From positions 143,770,450 to 143,834,449 of the forward strand of contig CM071570.1 of NCBI GenBank assembly GCA_036426205.1: 64,000 nt of DNA. The letters are read 5' to 3'. Below the pieces are notes generated by a model. It had not been told where the DNA came from and did not search any database. It was given only the letters and a program-made list of their open reading frames with translations. Position numbers and translations under genes: made by a program. Shown in pieces: positions 42,803-53,030 of the stretch. Position 1 is the stretch's first letter, and each line of letters opens with the position of its first letter. Source of the DNA: Ascaphus truei (taxonomy: Eukaryota > Chordata > Amphibia > Anura > Ascaphidae).

Positions 42803-43015
42803 GAAGAAGGAACAGAAACCCCCTTGTACACATCCTTGTATGGTATAACCCTTGCGAACTATCACAATATCACCTGGAATAATGATGGATATCAGGATGA
42901 ATATGATGATATATCCCTGGTTAAGGATTTGCAGAAGTATATACGGAAAGAAGAAGCACTAAGATCCACCATGGCTGATCTGGAATTTCAGAGACTAAGC
43001 AATATCACCAACTAA
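42803..43015 (+). pseudogene. possible env cytoplasmic tail downstream of a stop
   Basis: After the TGA at 42800-42802 the same frame stays open for 70 more codons to a stop at 43013-43015. It contains LYTSLYGITLANYHNI, DGYQDEYDDISLV and KYIRKEEALRSTMAD. Tyrosine motifs and acidic content would suit a cytoplasmic tail, but a chance open frame cannot be excluded. Confidence 0.45.
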
Positions 43016-43050
43016 CTTTGGGTTATACCTGAGAACTCATGTTTTAAGTA

Positions 43051-43064
43051 TAAAAAGGGGAAAC
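43051..43064 (+). promoter_or_regulatory. retroviral polypurine tract
   Basis: TAAAAAGGGGAAAC directly precedes TGTGAAAG, the LTR start. It would prime plus-strand DNA synthesis. Confidence 0.75.
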
Positions 43065-43519
43065 TGTGAAAGAATTATGGACAGGGGGGCTATAGATAAG
43101 AAAAGAGGGTCTGGGGTTACTGGTCTTCCATTTTGTCTCCTATTTTGTGTATGTCTGACAAGTGTTTTTTGGTCATTCTCTGTACGGAATGTGTGATTGG
43201 GCAAGGTTTGCTCTGGGATTATCCCAGGTAGATCACTTACTTCCTAGGAATTGAAACCTAAATTTGGGAAAAACAAGTATTATGGTTTGGCTGCAATGTG
43301 CAATGTGGAACTTGTGGATTGGGTGAAGTGATAATATATGCATATAAGATAAGGGTTATATGTAATGTATAAATACTGTGATTGGGATGACCCCATCTCA
43401 GATCACACTGAAACGGCTTGTTGATGTGTCATCTCCTTGTGCACTCGTAAATAAAGATTCCTTGATACTCACCGAACCTGCCGGCAGATCTTGGTACCCC
43501 AGAAAAGGCTTCGGTCACA
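43065..43519 (+). mobile_element. LTR of the endogenous retrovirus
   Basis: Starts TGTGAAAGAATTATGG after a polypurine tract and ends TTCGGTCACA, 455 bp. TGTATAAATACTG (43366-43378) is the TATA box and AATAAA at 43450-43455 the polyadenylation signal, so U3-R-U5 order is clear. It is the only LTR of this element in the window. Confidence 0.85.
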
Positions 43520-43625
43520 GTTGGTGTCGGAAGTTAGATTCCTGCATCTCGGGACCGGGACCAAAGGAGGAATGGGAGATCCCAAGACATTCTCCAGGTC
43601 GACCAAATACAAGGTAAGCCACCTA
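43520..43625 (+). other. leader-like segment after the LTR, with splice-donor-like site
   Basis: GTTGGTGTCGGAAGTTAG follows the LTR where a primer-binding site (TTGG-T-TCGGAAG style) would sit in a 5' LTR context. TACAAGGTAAGCC at 43608-43620 is a good splice donor. Such a leader is not expected after a 3' LTR, so this may be the junction of two proviral copies. Confidence 0.5.
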
Positions 43626-43643
43626 TTCTAAAAAGAATTTTAC

Positions 43644-43709
43644 TACACACCGAACCTGCCTGCAGTTCTTGGTACCCTGGGGTACCCCAGAAAAGGCTTC
43701 GGTCACACT
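43644..43709 (+). repeat. second copy of the LTR 3' end
   Basis: CACCGAACCTGCCTGCAGTTC and CCCAGAAAAGGCTTCGGTCACA repeat the last 45-50 bases of the LTR (43469-43519), with an extra GGTACCCTGG segment. The spacing is about 175 bp. Confidence 0.8.
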
Positions 43710-43799
43710 ATTTTAAAATGTTTTAATACACAAGGCCTGACTTTTAATTTTGGACACTTAGAAACTTGTTTAACCCAACCGTCTACAGATAATGATCGT

Positions 43800-44725
43800 T
43801 GACTATGGTGGTCAATCTTGCAAATGTTGGTCATTACACTTGATTCCTCTCTCTCATTCTCCTCTCATATTCAAAACGTTTTAAAACTTGTTGCTTTTTC
43901 CTCTGCAATATCACAAAGATATGCCCTTTCCTCTGTTACTCGACTGCTAAAACTCTGACTCAGGCCCTCATTCTCTCACGTCTCCATTACTGCAACCTCC
44001 TGCTGTCCGGCCTTCCTGCCTCTCACCTGTCTCCCCTACAATCTATCCTAAACGCTGTTGCCAGAATCACTCTACTCTTTCCTAAATCTGTCTCCGCATC
44101 TCCCCTCCTGAAATCCCTCTCCTGGCTTCCGATCAAATCCCGTATCTCACACTCAATTCTCCTCCTCACTTTTAAAGCTTTACATTCTTCTGCCCCTCCT
44201 TACATCTGTCTTAATTTCTCGCTATGCACCATCCCGACTCTTGCGTTCTTCTCAAGGATGTCTTCTTTCTACCCCCTTTGTATCTAAAGCTCTCTCCCGC
44301 CTTAAACCTTTCTCACTTTCTGCCCCGCATCTCTGGAATGCCCTTCCCCTCAATACCCGACTAGCACCCTCTCTATCCACCTTTAAGACCCACCTTAAGA
44401 CACATCTGCTTAAAGAAGCATATGAATAGCACTGGATAATCCTGGATACATGATACATAAAGCTTGGCCCCCTGCAGACGCACTTACTAGAATTCCCTCC
44501 TGCTGTCTCTGTACGTTCTCCCTACCTACCAATTAGATTGTAAGCTCCTCGGAGCAGGGACTCCTCTTCCTTAATGTTACTTTTATGTCTGAAGTACTTA
44601 TTCCCATGACCTGTTATTTATATTATTTGTTATTTATATGATATGTATTACTACTTTAAAGCGCTATGTACATTTATGGCGCTATATAAATAAAGACATC
44701 AATACAATACAATTCAATACAATAA
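43800..44725 (+). mobile_element. L2-like non-LTR retrotransposon, 3' part
   Basis: In successive frames the sequence gives LDSSLSFSSHIQNVLK, ALILSRLHYCNLLLSGLPAS, LQSILNAVARITLLFPK, PLLKSLSWLPIKSRI, ILLLTFKALHSSAPPY and finally SAPHLWNALPLNTRLAPSLS, TFKTHLKTHLLKEAYE. This is the C-terminal end of RT of L2/CR1-group LINEs. The 3' UTR has ATTGTAAGCTCCTCGGAGCA and GGCGCTATATAAATAAAG and ends in (CAATA)n. It is 5'-truncated and frameshifted near 43950 and 44240. Two other copies of the 3' end lie in the window. Confidence 0.9.
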
Positions 44726-47700
44726 AACTTGTATTACTAAGGCTCTGGAGCTACAAAGTATTGCATACCTCTTGGCAGCAAGGGAGTTAAATAAGAAACC
44801 CTATTACTTTAAATAAATTAGAAGAAAATGTTTCCCTCAACAAAATTATCTCTCTATTTAGGATAAAGACTAAGTGAAAACACTTCATGTTCTGATATGT
44901 TTTAAATTAAGAGTACATGGAAATACATGCTACATTAAGTGGTATGTATATCTTAATATCACTATAAATTCAGATTGCTTTGTATTTGCCATCTGACAGA
45001 TATGACAGAACTAAAGGTATATATCCATAAAAATAAAGTACGCTACACAGTGATTATTAAGTGTAATCATGGGTATATTCATTGTAATTGTGGTTTTACC
45101 CCATTGAAAGTAAATTGAATTTTAAGAACTGTTCCCTGTAGCAAGAAAGTATCCATTAACAGAGCATTAGATTCGTGATGTATAAAGGAAAATGTTATAA
45201 AGAGGATTATTTAAAAATATATGACTATAATCTCAGTAGTCTCCAGTGTACTTCATCCAGCCAACATCTTCACCCTGTTTGTTTTTGGAAGGGGTTAGAA
45301 AATAATGATGACAAAAAGAATAATAATACAAAAAAATATATTATATAATTATTCGTGACTTAATCAAAAGGGAGATGGTAGCTGAGTTGCAGGAGAAACG
45401 TAGAATTTGACGATCCAATCTTCGACAATGATCTATGGGTTTTTTTTTAATTCTGTATTTTCGAATCCCTGGTCATTTTTTGCCAAGCATTGTTGAATCC
45501 CTTTCCTACATTTTTCTGCGCAACCTCTGTTGGGAAACCTTTCAGAATAACCACTGCTCTTTCAGTAAATCATTGAGGAATCACTGAACCATAACTAGTT
45601 GTTCTTGGAACCCATAACTAAGACCAATATAAATGGCACTTTATCATGTTTGTAAGCATCACCCGATTTGTTTTTATCATTATGTTAGGTATGTCTCAGC
45701 TCTCTAAAGAGGTTAGAAGATGTGTGAAGGATGTATGCCCACATTTCTTTTATATGATGGAAAGTGAAAAGTGTATTGATTTCTCTTATGTTCTGCTGGG
45801 TAGTCCACTATTGTCACAAAAATTCACAGTGCTAAGCTTTGTCACCCAGTTTTTGTAACACTAAATATTCTAAGCAGATGGTTTCATGCCCATTCAACTG
45901 GTATTAAAAATAAATTGTCTTGACAATGCCTCATTCATACTATACACTTTCAACACTATTTTATACAAAAAAGGGGGCAGTTATGCATATTGCGGTATCC
46001 ACATTATTATGGTACTTGAAATCAAGCTTTATTTCTCTGCTGTGTATTTTGTTATTGAGTTCAGTATAAAGTGTGATAGAAGTATAGTCAAAAGAATAGC
46101 CTTTCATGTATCATTATTTATCTGCATGCCCTTTGTATAGCTCTGTTTTTTCTTCATGGGACCCTGGAATATAATTAGCTTTTTTGGTCCTTTTATTCAC
46201 CACTTGATCCTATTTAAATGAAGCCTCTTGTGGGTTGGCTGAATTCTTTAAAGCCTAGCACAGCTTGCAGATGTCTGCCTGTTTAGCCACATGGCAGAAC
46301 CAGGCTTTGGGAATCCCTGGAGTCTAACATACGACCAGTAACTTCTTCCATGGTGCTGGTTCCAAAAAACAAAAAAAACGAAATCCAGACCCCCCATTTC
46401 ACTTCATTACAAGCACCTATTGTTTGCCATATTTATCTGGCATCACTGCTGTCTGTTAGCAAATAGAAAAGGAAATGCCAGGATTGCATTTTCGAGTGTC
46501 CCAGCATAGTGGAAAATGGCTTCCAGGAATTGCATGACAGATGGTCTTTGAATGATATTCACAACCTCTGCCCTTGGGCTTGTTTGGAGGAGCTATTTTG
46601 AATTTCTTCTCCTAAGAGTTGAGGTTGTTGTCTGATATGTGATTATTCTGTAATAATTGTAATTATTTTCCCTGTTTTTGAACAATAGTTTTCAGCCTTT
46701 TTTAATTTTAGCACTCACTGAGTTGTGACAAACGACATTATTTTTTTCTGTGTTAGCAGGGATTAAAATCAAGCCTTTATATACCTCCCCCAATTTTTTT
46801 TCCTTACAATCCTTAATAGAATAAATTACCCCAGCCAACAGAATACAGGGAATTCCCCTGTTATGTGCATAAAAAAAAAAGAAAGAATTTACAGAAATTG
46901 GAACCTCAAACACTTTTTGAATCCAAAACAAGGTGCCCTTGAAATTCATCATTCACTCAAGAAAACATAAATCCAAGAAGAATATAGGGCACCCGACCCA
47001 AACATGTGGAACATATTCCTATTCATTAAAAAAGGAACCCTTCATTCTTTTATGAAAAAGATCATGGTGGGTTGCAAACATTCTCATCTCAACCTGTTTC
47101 AACACTATTGTGTCTTTGTCAGAGGACACCCATGCTTTACCTATTGTGCCCGTAAATAGGCTGCTCAATATACACTTGTATCAAATAGTTACAATAATTT
47201 CAATCTAAGAAACAGCCCGCCTCATTTCTAGAAGAAAAAATGCTGACATTTTTGCTTGACATTTTCTTTAAGGTTAAAACAGGAAAAAAGGGGGGGAGGG
47301 AGGAGGAGGAAAAGAACGAGAAAAAGGGTGGAAGGGGAGCATAAAAACGGTACTTGGATAAGATAATACGATACTATAAACTAGATTCACTTAGTTTGTG
47401 CGGACTTGTTCAGCTGCTGCCAAAGTTAGCCATCATTTACACTGACAAAAGAGATACATTCATTTTTTTTGGCAACGAATTCAAGAGTATTCTATTTTTT
47501 TGTCAAAAGTTAAATGAAGAGGGATCTGTGGATACATTTAAAACGTTTTCTGCAATATTGCAGAGAGTACACTGTTAATGCCAAGGAATAAACACTTTAA
47601 CAATTTCTTTACCAAAGATAAAGCAATTACATCTCTTTTTACATATACTGTACCAAAAGAGTTAGACCATATGTTATAGTTTTGCATACCAATCTGGTTA

Positions 47701-47921
47701 TGCAGCATGATGGTGTATGGCTGATTTTGTCTACATCATCATCTTCCCAAACACATGGCGGAAGATGTGTTAACATTAGAAATACAGTACCTTACCTGCA
47801 GAAAAGTAAATATGATTATATCTCTTTTTGAGAGTATTGAAAGAGTTTATACATTTACTGTACATTCCTTATTCCATCAGTCTGCTAATAAAATAATTTT
47901 ATTGGCATGCCATGATCTGAA
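44726..47921. other. no recognisable feature
   Basis: A/T-rich sequence without informative open frames. A purine tract at 47280-47340 and small T tracts are the only low-complexity parts. Short frames at 45646-46140 carry no motif. It may be unique host sequence. Confidence 0.35.
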
Positions 47922-49084
47922 TGTAACCGTGTCCCCTTAGCTCCAGCTGGTGGTGTGGGGAAGGGGAGGCTACGATTGCTTGGCGGAGATGCCTGGTGCC
48001 ACCGGAGTGGCAAGCGGACATGGCATGGAGAGAGCATTGCGGTGGGGCCGGAGCGGTGATTGGGTCACCGGGAGCTTTGTGGTACGCCCGGCTACCGGGG
48101 GCCGCCATTTAGATTCTGGCGCATGCGCAGTGTGGACCTTGCGTATGCATGGAGACTACAAAGTACGGCAGCCATTATAGGAGGCTGCGCAAGGGACTAC
48201 AAGTCCCAGCAGCCTCAAGGGCTGCTAGTCCGGTGCGGGAGCACAGCCAATAGGGCTGCGGTATCCCTGGGAAGGCAGATGAGATACATTTGGTGCGCTT
48301 GCGGGACCACGCCAGTCGGGAGGGAGACCTCAACGGAGCAGGTATTGTCCAGGGAGCAGTGCTTCCCTAGACTAGGCCAGATTGCCCCATAGGCCCTAGC
48401 TAGGCCCCGACCACATGTAGTTTGCGGCTGCTGCAGGGAAGGCCCATTGCTAGGGATTCTTCCCCAGTAGTTACAGTGGTAGAGTGCTACATCCGTGTCA
48501 GATGCCTTGAGGTGCCTGTGGTCTGGGACCAGACCCGGGCATATACATTATCAGACACTTAAAAGGAACACACTGCAACGGGAGCCCCCTCAGAGATGAA
48601 CCAGACGCCTAAGGATCCGCGCACGGCGTGGGATTTGTTGCAGCCCGGCGAATCCTCAGCCAAGGAGGCCTGGTCTGGACTAAGAGCGCTACTACACATT
48701 TTGGAGTGGGCTTGCTGCTGTGGACATCGGGTGGTTCAGTGCCCAGGGCACCTCATTACTTTGGGGAAACCTCACAGGTGGTGGAATTACACTGTGTGGG
48801 TACTGTGTGGGTGTGGTCTTGTATGGCCTTGTTATTACCAACGTTATTAAGTATATGCCACTAAATATAAGTTAGCCATACTTTGTGTGTGTGTGTATCC
48901 TTATCTGTTACTGGTGGGTTCCTGTGAGAGGTTATCGTACTGAGTTAGGATCTCTCAGATGGAGGCGCTGCATATAACGAACATGATCACTCCAGGCTCC
49001 CAGTGGCGGAGGATCAGGCCTCCTGTACGCCAGACGGGTAATCAGCATGTGTAGCCTCTTAAGTCACGGTGAAAGAGGGCTACA
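47922..49084 (+). mobile_element. solo LTR with TGAA target duplication (copy E)
   Basis: Starts TGTAACCGTGTCCCC and ends GAAAGAGGGCTACA, 1163 bp. TGAA stands at 47918-47921 and 49085-49088, a 4-bp target duplication typical of Ty3/gypsy. The interior is GC-rich with a TGCGCATGCGC-type patch (48118-48128), a (TG)n near 48884-48896 and the shared GATGGAGGCGCTGCA box at 48958-48972. Open frames within (to 110 aa) are GC-driven and unlike known proteins. Confidence 0.8.
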
Positions 49085-49194
49085 TGAAATTAACATGTTC
49101 TGTAACTGGAGTAAAAGAAGGATTTCTTGTTATGGATAAGTATTTTGATTATTGAGGGTTCCTTCTAACAAATCTATGTATCAGACACCAGGCC

Positions 49195-50175
49195 CTAACA
49201 GTATCTCCTATTGATATATATGTTTTCCAGGTTGGAAGACAAGAAGTTGCAAAGAACCCCTGCCAAATCCAATGAATCAACTGTCCCAGACTCAACATTT
49301 GAAAAGCAGTTTGTTTTGTTAGTTTTCCACACCCAATCTCTAATATGTCTGGGGGAAAAATTGTATGCTTTAATATTGGGAAAATGTACTTCTGTCAGAT
49401 GTTTCGGTAAACATAGTATTTGTAGTCTATTCCTCTGATTTTTTTTTCTCCAAATACAAAAATATTTTATTAAAGTGCCCAGTGTCTTTTTTTTTAAAAT
49501 CAGCATAAGTAGCATTAACACTTTGTATAACAGTTTTGGAAAACTTTTCATTTATTAGTTGCACATCTTCCAAAGAGGGAGATTTTAACATTGTTTTATC
49601 GTTCTAAATCTTTGGCAATACTCCCAATGACTGTTGAGAAATTAGGTTTTTATTGAAAGGATGAATCCAAAGAAAAGGGAATTTCAAAATATTTTATGCG
49701 CCATTTCACAGCCTTAAACGTGAATTTACCGGCCTCATATTGATTCTGAAAGAGGGCCTGATTTAACCATAAAATCTCCCACTTACTTAAGTTAGTTTGG
49801 TATCCGTAGAATGACCCAAACTTATTTAAAGTGTCACATAAATGAAGCACAGATTTTTCAGGGTTTACAAAAAGCAACATATCATCTACAAACAAAGCTA
49901 TTTTTAACTCCTGACTATGGGTTTTAATGCCATGAAAGAATGTGTGACTTCTGAGTTAAAAAAGCAATGGCTGTAGGGTAATGGCGAAAAGCAGGGGGGC
50001 CAATGGAGAACCTTGCCTGTTGCCTCTTTTTATTTCAAAAGCAGCAGACATGCTGCCATTTGCTGAAATGCAAGTACATTAAAGGATCTAATTGATTTTC
50101 AGATGAACCAAATTATTTAAAAGAATAAATAGGTGATTATGTGTGACTACAGTAAGTCAAATGCCTTCTTGGAGT
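49195..50175 (-). mobile_element. L1-like non-LTR retrotransposon RT fragment, frameshifted
   Basis: On the minus strand: SANGSMSAAFEIKRGNRQGS, PLAPLLFAITLQPLLF (about 49970-50085), the catalytic box FVDDMLLFVNPE (about 49860-49895), FGSFYGYQTNLSKWE, then TLGTLIKYFCIWRKKNQRNR, LPKHLTEVHFPNIKAYNF and RHIRDWVW toward 49300. This is L1-clade RT, motif by motif. FVDD replaces the usual F/YADD. It is 5'-truncated and has frame changes near 49640 and 49920. Confidence 0.85.
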
Positions 50176-50185
50176 TTAAACCTAA

Positions 50186-50228
50186 TATATCTATTTATCT
50201 ATCCTATCTATCCTATCTATCTATCTAC
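50186..50228. repeat. (CTAT)n microsatellite
   Basis: Imperfect TATC/CTAT units directly precede the next element. Confidence 0.85.
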
Positions 50229-50622
50229 TGCACCGACACACTTTATTCGAGCAAATACCCAGTATGTACCTGGCAGATACCTGGAATGCGCCGCTCCTCA
50301 CCTCTGACAAGCCCCGTTGCGTTTGCCTTCCCAGCCTGGGTTCATGCCTGGCTGACGGGCGGCTGATCTGTTAAATGATAATGATTAGGATTTAATAGGC
50401 TGCAATGCTTCGCGTGTCTACCAGATGGCATAAATTCATGAATTGTAATGCAATATATATATATATACTGTGCAGTATTGCAGCCAGCGGGAATAAAATG
50501 CTTCAATCCCTGCCTGGAAAATACCTCAATGCACTCGGGCAGAAAACAGTCACAAACCTCAATACACCCGGGTATACCCGAATTCGTGGGACTAGCCGAG
50601 CTCGAATAAAGTGTGTCGCCAG
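50229..50622. mobile_element. non-autonomous inverted-repeat element (MITE-like)
   Basis: CGACACACTTTATTCGAGC at 50234-50252 is inverted at 50595-50613. The outer bases (CACTGG on the right) are less well kept on the left. About 395 bp, no transposase frame, a short TA run at 50455-50466. The right end aligns with that of the GC-rich element at 2336-2698 (TTTATT-GAG followed by CGGCTAG). Confidence 0.75.
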
Positions 50623-51089
50623 TGTAACATCTATCTAACATCCATACATACCATACCTTGACAAATCCGGTCGCCACGGGATTTTGCCCACTGGCGATCC
50701 GTCATGGCCGCCCAAGCAGTGCACGCGGTTCTCTTCCAATTACCCTGCTCGCACTGGGGGAAAAAAATACCCCTACCTGATTGGGCTGACGCAAGTTGGC
50801 GCGCTGCCAAGAATTTTTTTGGCCCTATATGAGCTGGAGCAGTGAAGCCTGCCCTGCCTTTTCAATCCTGCTTACTGAGCAAGTGAATAGTGTCCCATGC
50901 CTGCTCCCATGCCTCACCCCTTGTCTCCCATGCCTCATCCTGGACTCTTATGCCCCCCCCAGGTCTTTGATGCCCCCCTCTGCTCCCCCATGTATCCCAT
51001 GGCACCCCTAGTCTCCAATGCCGTCGGTGGTCTCTGATCCCCCCCTGCTTTCCCTGGTCTCTGATGGTCCCACTGGTCTCCGATGGCCC
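50623..51089. other. C/T-rich degenerate repeat
   Basis: From 50890 to 51089 the words CCCATGCCTC and TGGTCTCTGATG recur imperfectly, like a decayed minisatellite. Otherwise nothing. Confidence 0.4.
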
Positions 51090-51500
51090 TCCCCCCGTTC
51101 TCCCTTGCCAAGCTTCACACGGGAGACATCGGAATCCCCCCTAACCCAGAAGACCGGTAGGGAACACCTCCCATCCAATATATAACCTTGCAGGAATGAG
51201 GGTACCTGGACATTGAGGGACTGCGGATCAGGTAAGATCCCAGGCGGGCTTGCTGCTTTGGGAAGCGGGGATATCCAGACACTGGTTAAGGGATTCAGGA
51301 AACTAGTCATTCACATCTGTCTTTTTTTTTTCTAGATTAGTGAGGTTATCTGACATTTTCACACACACACACACACAAACACACACAAACACACACACGA
51401 ACACACTCACACACACACACACACAACTATGAAACATGGAGTAATTGTAGAGTAAAGTACAAATGTAATACAATAAATAAACTGTTATGTCAACAACAAA
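51090..51500 (+). repeat. interspersed repeat, second copy of the 32068-32450 family
   Basis: CTTCACACGGGAGAC, GTAGGGAACACCTCCC, GACATTGAGGGACTGCGGAT, GGATATCCAGACACTGGTTA and ATTAGTGAGGTTATCTGACA mirror the minus-strand copy. A (CA)n tract (51361-51426) sits where the other has GTGTGTGTGTG. The GGTGACCAG end is not present here. Confidence 0.65.
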
Positions 51501-51647
51501 TCTTGTTATTAGTTCTTACTAGGAATTTATTCAACTTCTTTTTTAAAAGGTGGGGCTAGGGGCGGGGCGGCAAGTAGATTTTTTGGTTCGGCGAGTAGAT
51601 TTTTGGGTGATTTGTCAAGATATATGTATGTGTGTATATATACAGTT

Positions 51648-52439
51648 GTTACTGGTGCTCTTGAAGAGGTTAGAAACATCAATAGGAATGTTCTTCTTGC
51701 TCAATCTAAATTGAAAGCTAACACGTATTCCTCTAAGAAACATGATAATAGTTCAGATCTTGACAAATGCCCGAGATTTATCACTAAATTCAACCAGTCT
51801 GCATATAAAATTAAACAAATACTAAACCACCATTGGAATATCCTTAAGAATGATCCCTTTTTGGGACCCACTTTACCTGCATACATTCCGGTCACATACA
51901 AAAAGGCGAGAAACATAAAAAATATCGTGTCGCCCAGTCGGTTGAGGGTCACTACTGGTGGTGACTCAGTTTCCTCTGACCGTCTCCCCGGCAATTATTC
52001 ATGTGGACGTACTAGATGTCTCACATGCAAACATCTCATTGCCGGTGAGAAATTCTGTTCTTTCTCTAACAAGAGAGGGCACGAGGTCAAGGGCAAGATA
52101 AACTGTCTCTCCACCTATGTAGTGTATCTCCTCTCGTGCTCTTGTGGTCTACAGTATGTAGGGAGGACCATTCGACCCATGAGCACGAGTTTTCTGGAGC
52201 ATAGACGCAATGTCATTAATGGAAACCTGGTCCATAGTCTCTCCAGACATTACTCCATCTGCCACGGCAGGGATCCGGTGTCTCTAACTATTAGGGGTAT
52301 TGAACATATACCTATGTCCCATATTGGAGGTGATAGATTCAAGAAATTATGTTTGCGAGAGACCTTTCGGATATATACATTGGATACTCTGGCACCAAAA
52401 GGGTTCAATGAACACATAGATACCAGCACACTGGTTTAG
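51648..52439 (+). CDS. PLE copy 3 C-terminal fragment with intact GIY-YIG endonuclease
   Basis: The frame is open from 51603 to the stop at 52437-52439; recognisable PLE sequence starts at about 51648. It contains FITKFNQSAYKIKQILNHHW, YKKARNIKNIVSPSRL, the Cys motif CGRTRCLTCKHL and the endonuclease VVYLLSCSCGLQYVGRTIRP, FLEHRRNVING, HSLSRHYSICHGRDP, GDRFKKLCLRETFRIYTLDT. The GIY-YIG residues and the final Glu are kept. RT proper is missing, so it is 5'-truncated. Confidence 0.9.
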   Translation, partial: VTGALEEVRNINRNVLLAQSKLKANTYSSKKHDNSSDLDKCPRFITKFNQSAYKIKQILNHHWNILKNDPFLGPTLPAYIPVTYKKARNIKNIVSPSRLRVTTGGDSVSSDRLPGNYSCGRTRCLTCKHLIAGEKFCSFSNKRGHEVKGKINCLSTYVVYLLSCSCGLQYVGRTIRPMSTSFLEHRRNVINGNLVHSLSRHYSICHGRDPVSLTIRGIEHIPMSHIGGDRFKKLCLRETFRIYTLDTLAPKGFNEHIDTSTLV

Positions 52440-53030
52440 TGTTTCATAGCCCCTGTGTTCACGTTTATTGACTGTATCATCTTTGGGTGTACACATACCA
52501 CCCAATGAACTTCTTTTAATATACGTCTTCTTAAAATAGTTTTTACAAAATATTATTATTTTTATTTTTATTTTTATATTTTATTTTTTTATTATTATAT
52601 TTTATTTTTTCACACATCATTCAGTCCATCACCCTCATTTCATTTTATATTATTTCATTTCAATTCATTTTGCATTTTTATATTGTATATTGGTTTATTT
52701 AATTTTTATATATATTCTTTCATCACTTATCATTATATTTAGATGCATTTTTATTCTCTATTATCTCGCATCTCTACATAACACTATGTTCATTATACTT
52801 ACAGCAATTTAGTTTATTTAGTATGGTTTTATGTATAATTATATTTATATGTTCATTTCCATTATGTTTCAAGTGTGTTTAGCAGCAACATTATATTATA
52901 TACACTGCTTTTATTGCTTGTTTTATATATGTTTGTTACATGCATACATTGCGTGTAATTTTAATCATGTCACTATTTATTGTACACAACACCATAGAGG
53001 GGTCACACCGCTCACTAATACAATAATACT
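52440..53030 (+). mobile_element. PLE copy 3, first part of 3' region
   Basis: T-rich low-complexity sequence (TTTTTATTTTTATTTTTAT near 52555) like that after copy 2. It ends where copy 4 begins. The matching remainder appears to continue from about 56060. Confidence 0.6.

Noticed and set aside
47950..48850. Frames of 76-110 codons as host genes
   Set aside because: They lie within the solo LTR bounded by TGAA, are GC-driven and lack motifs.
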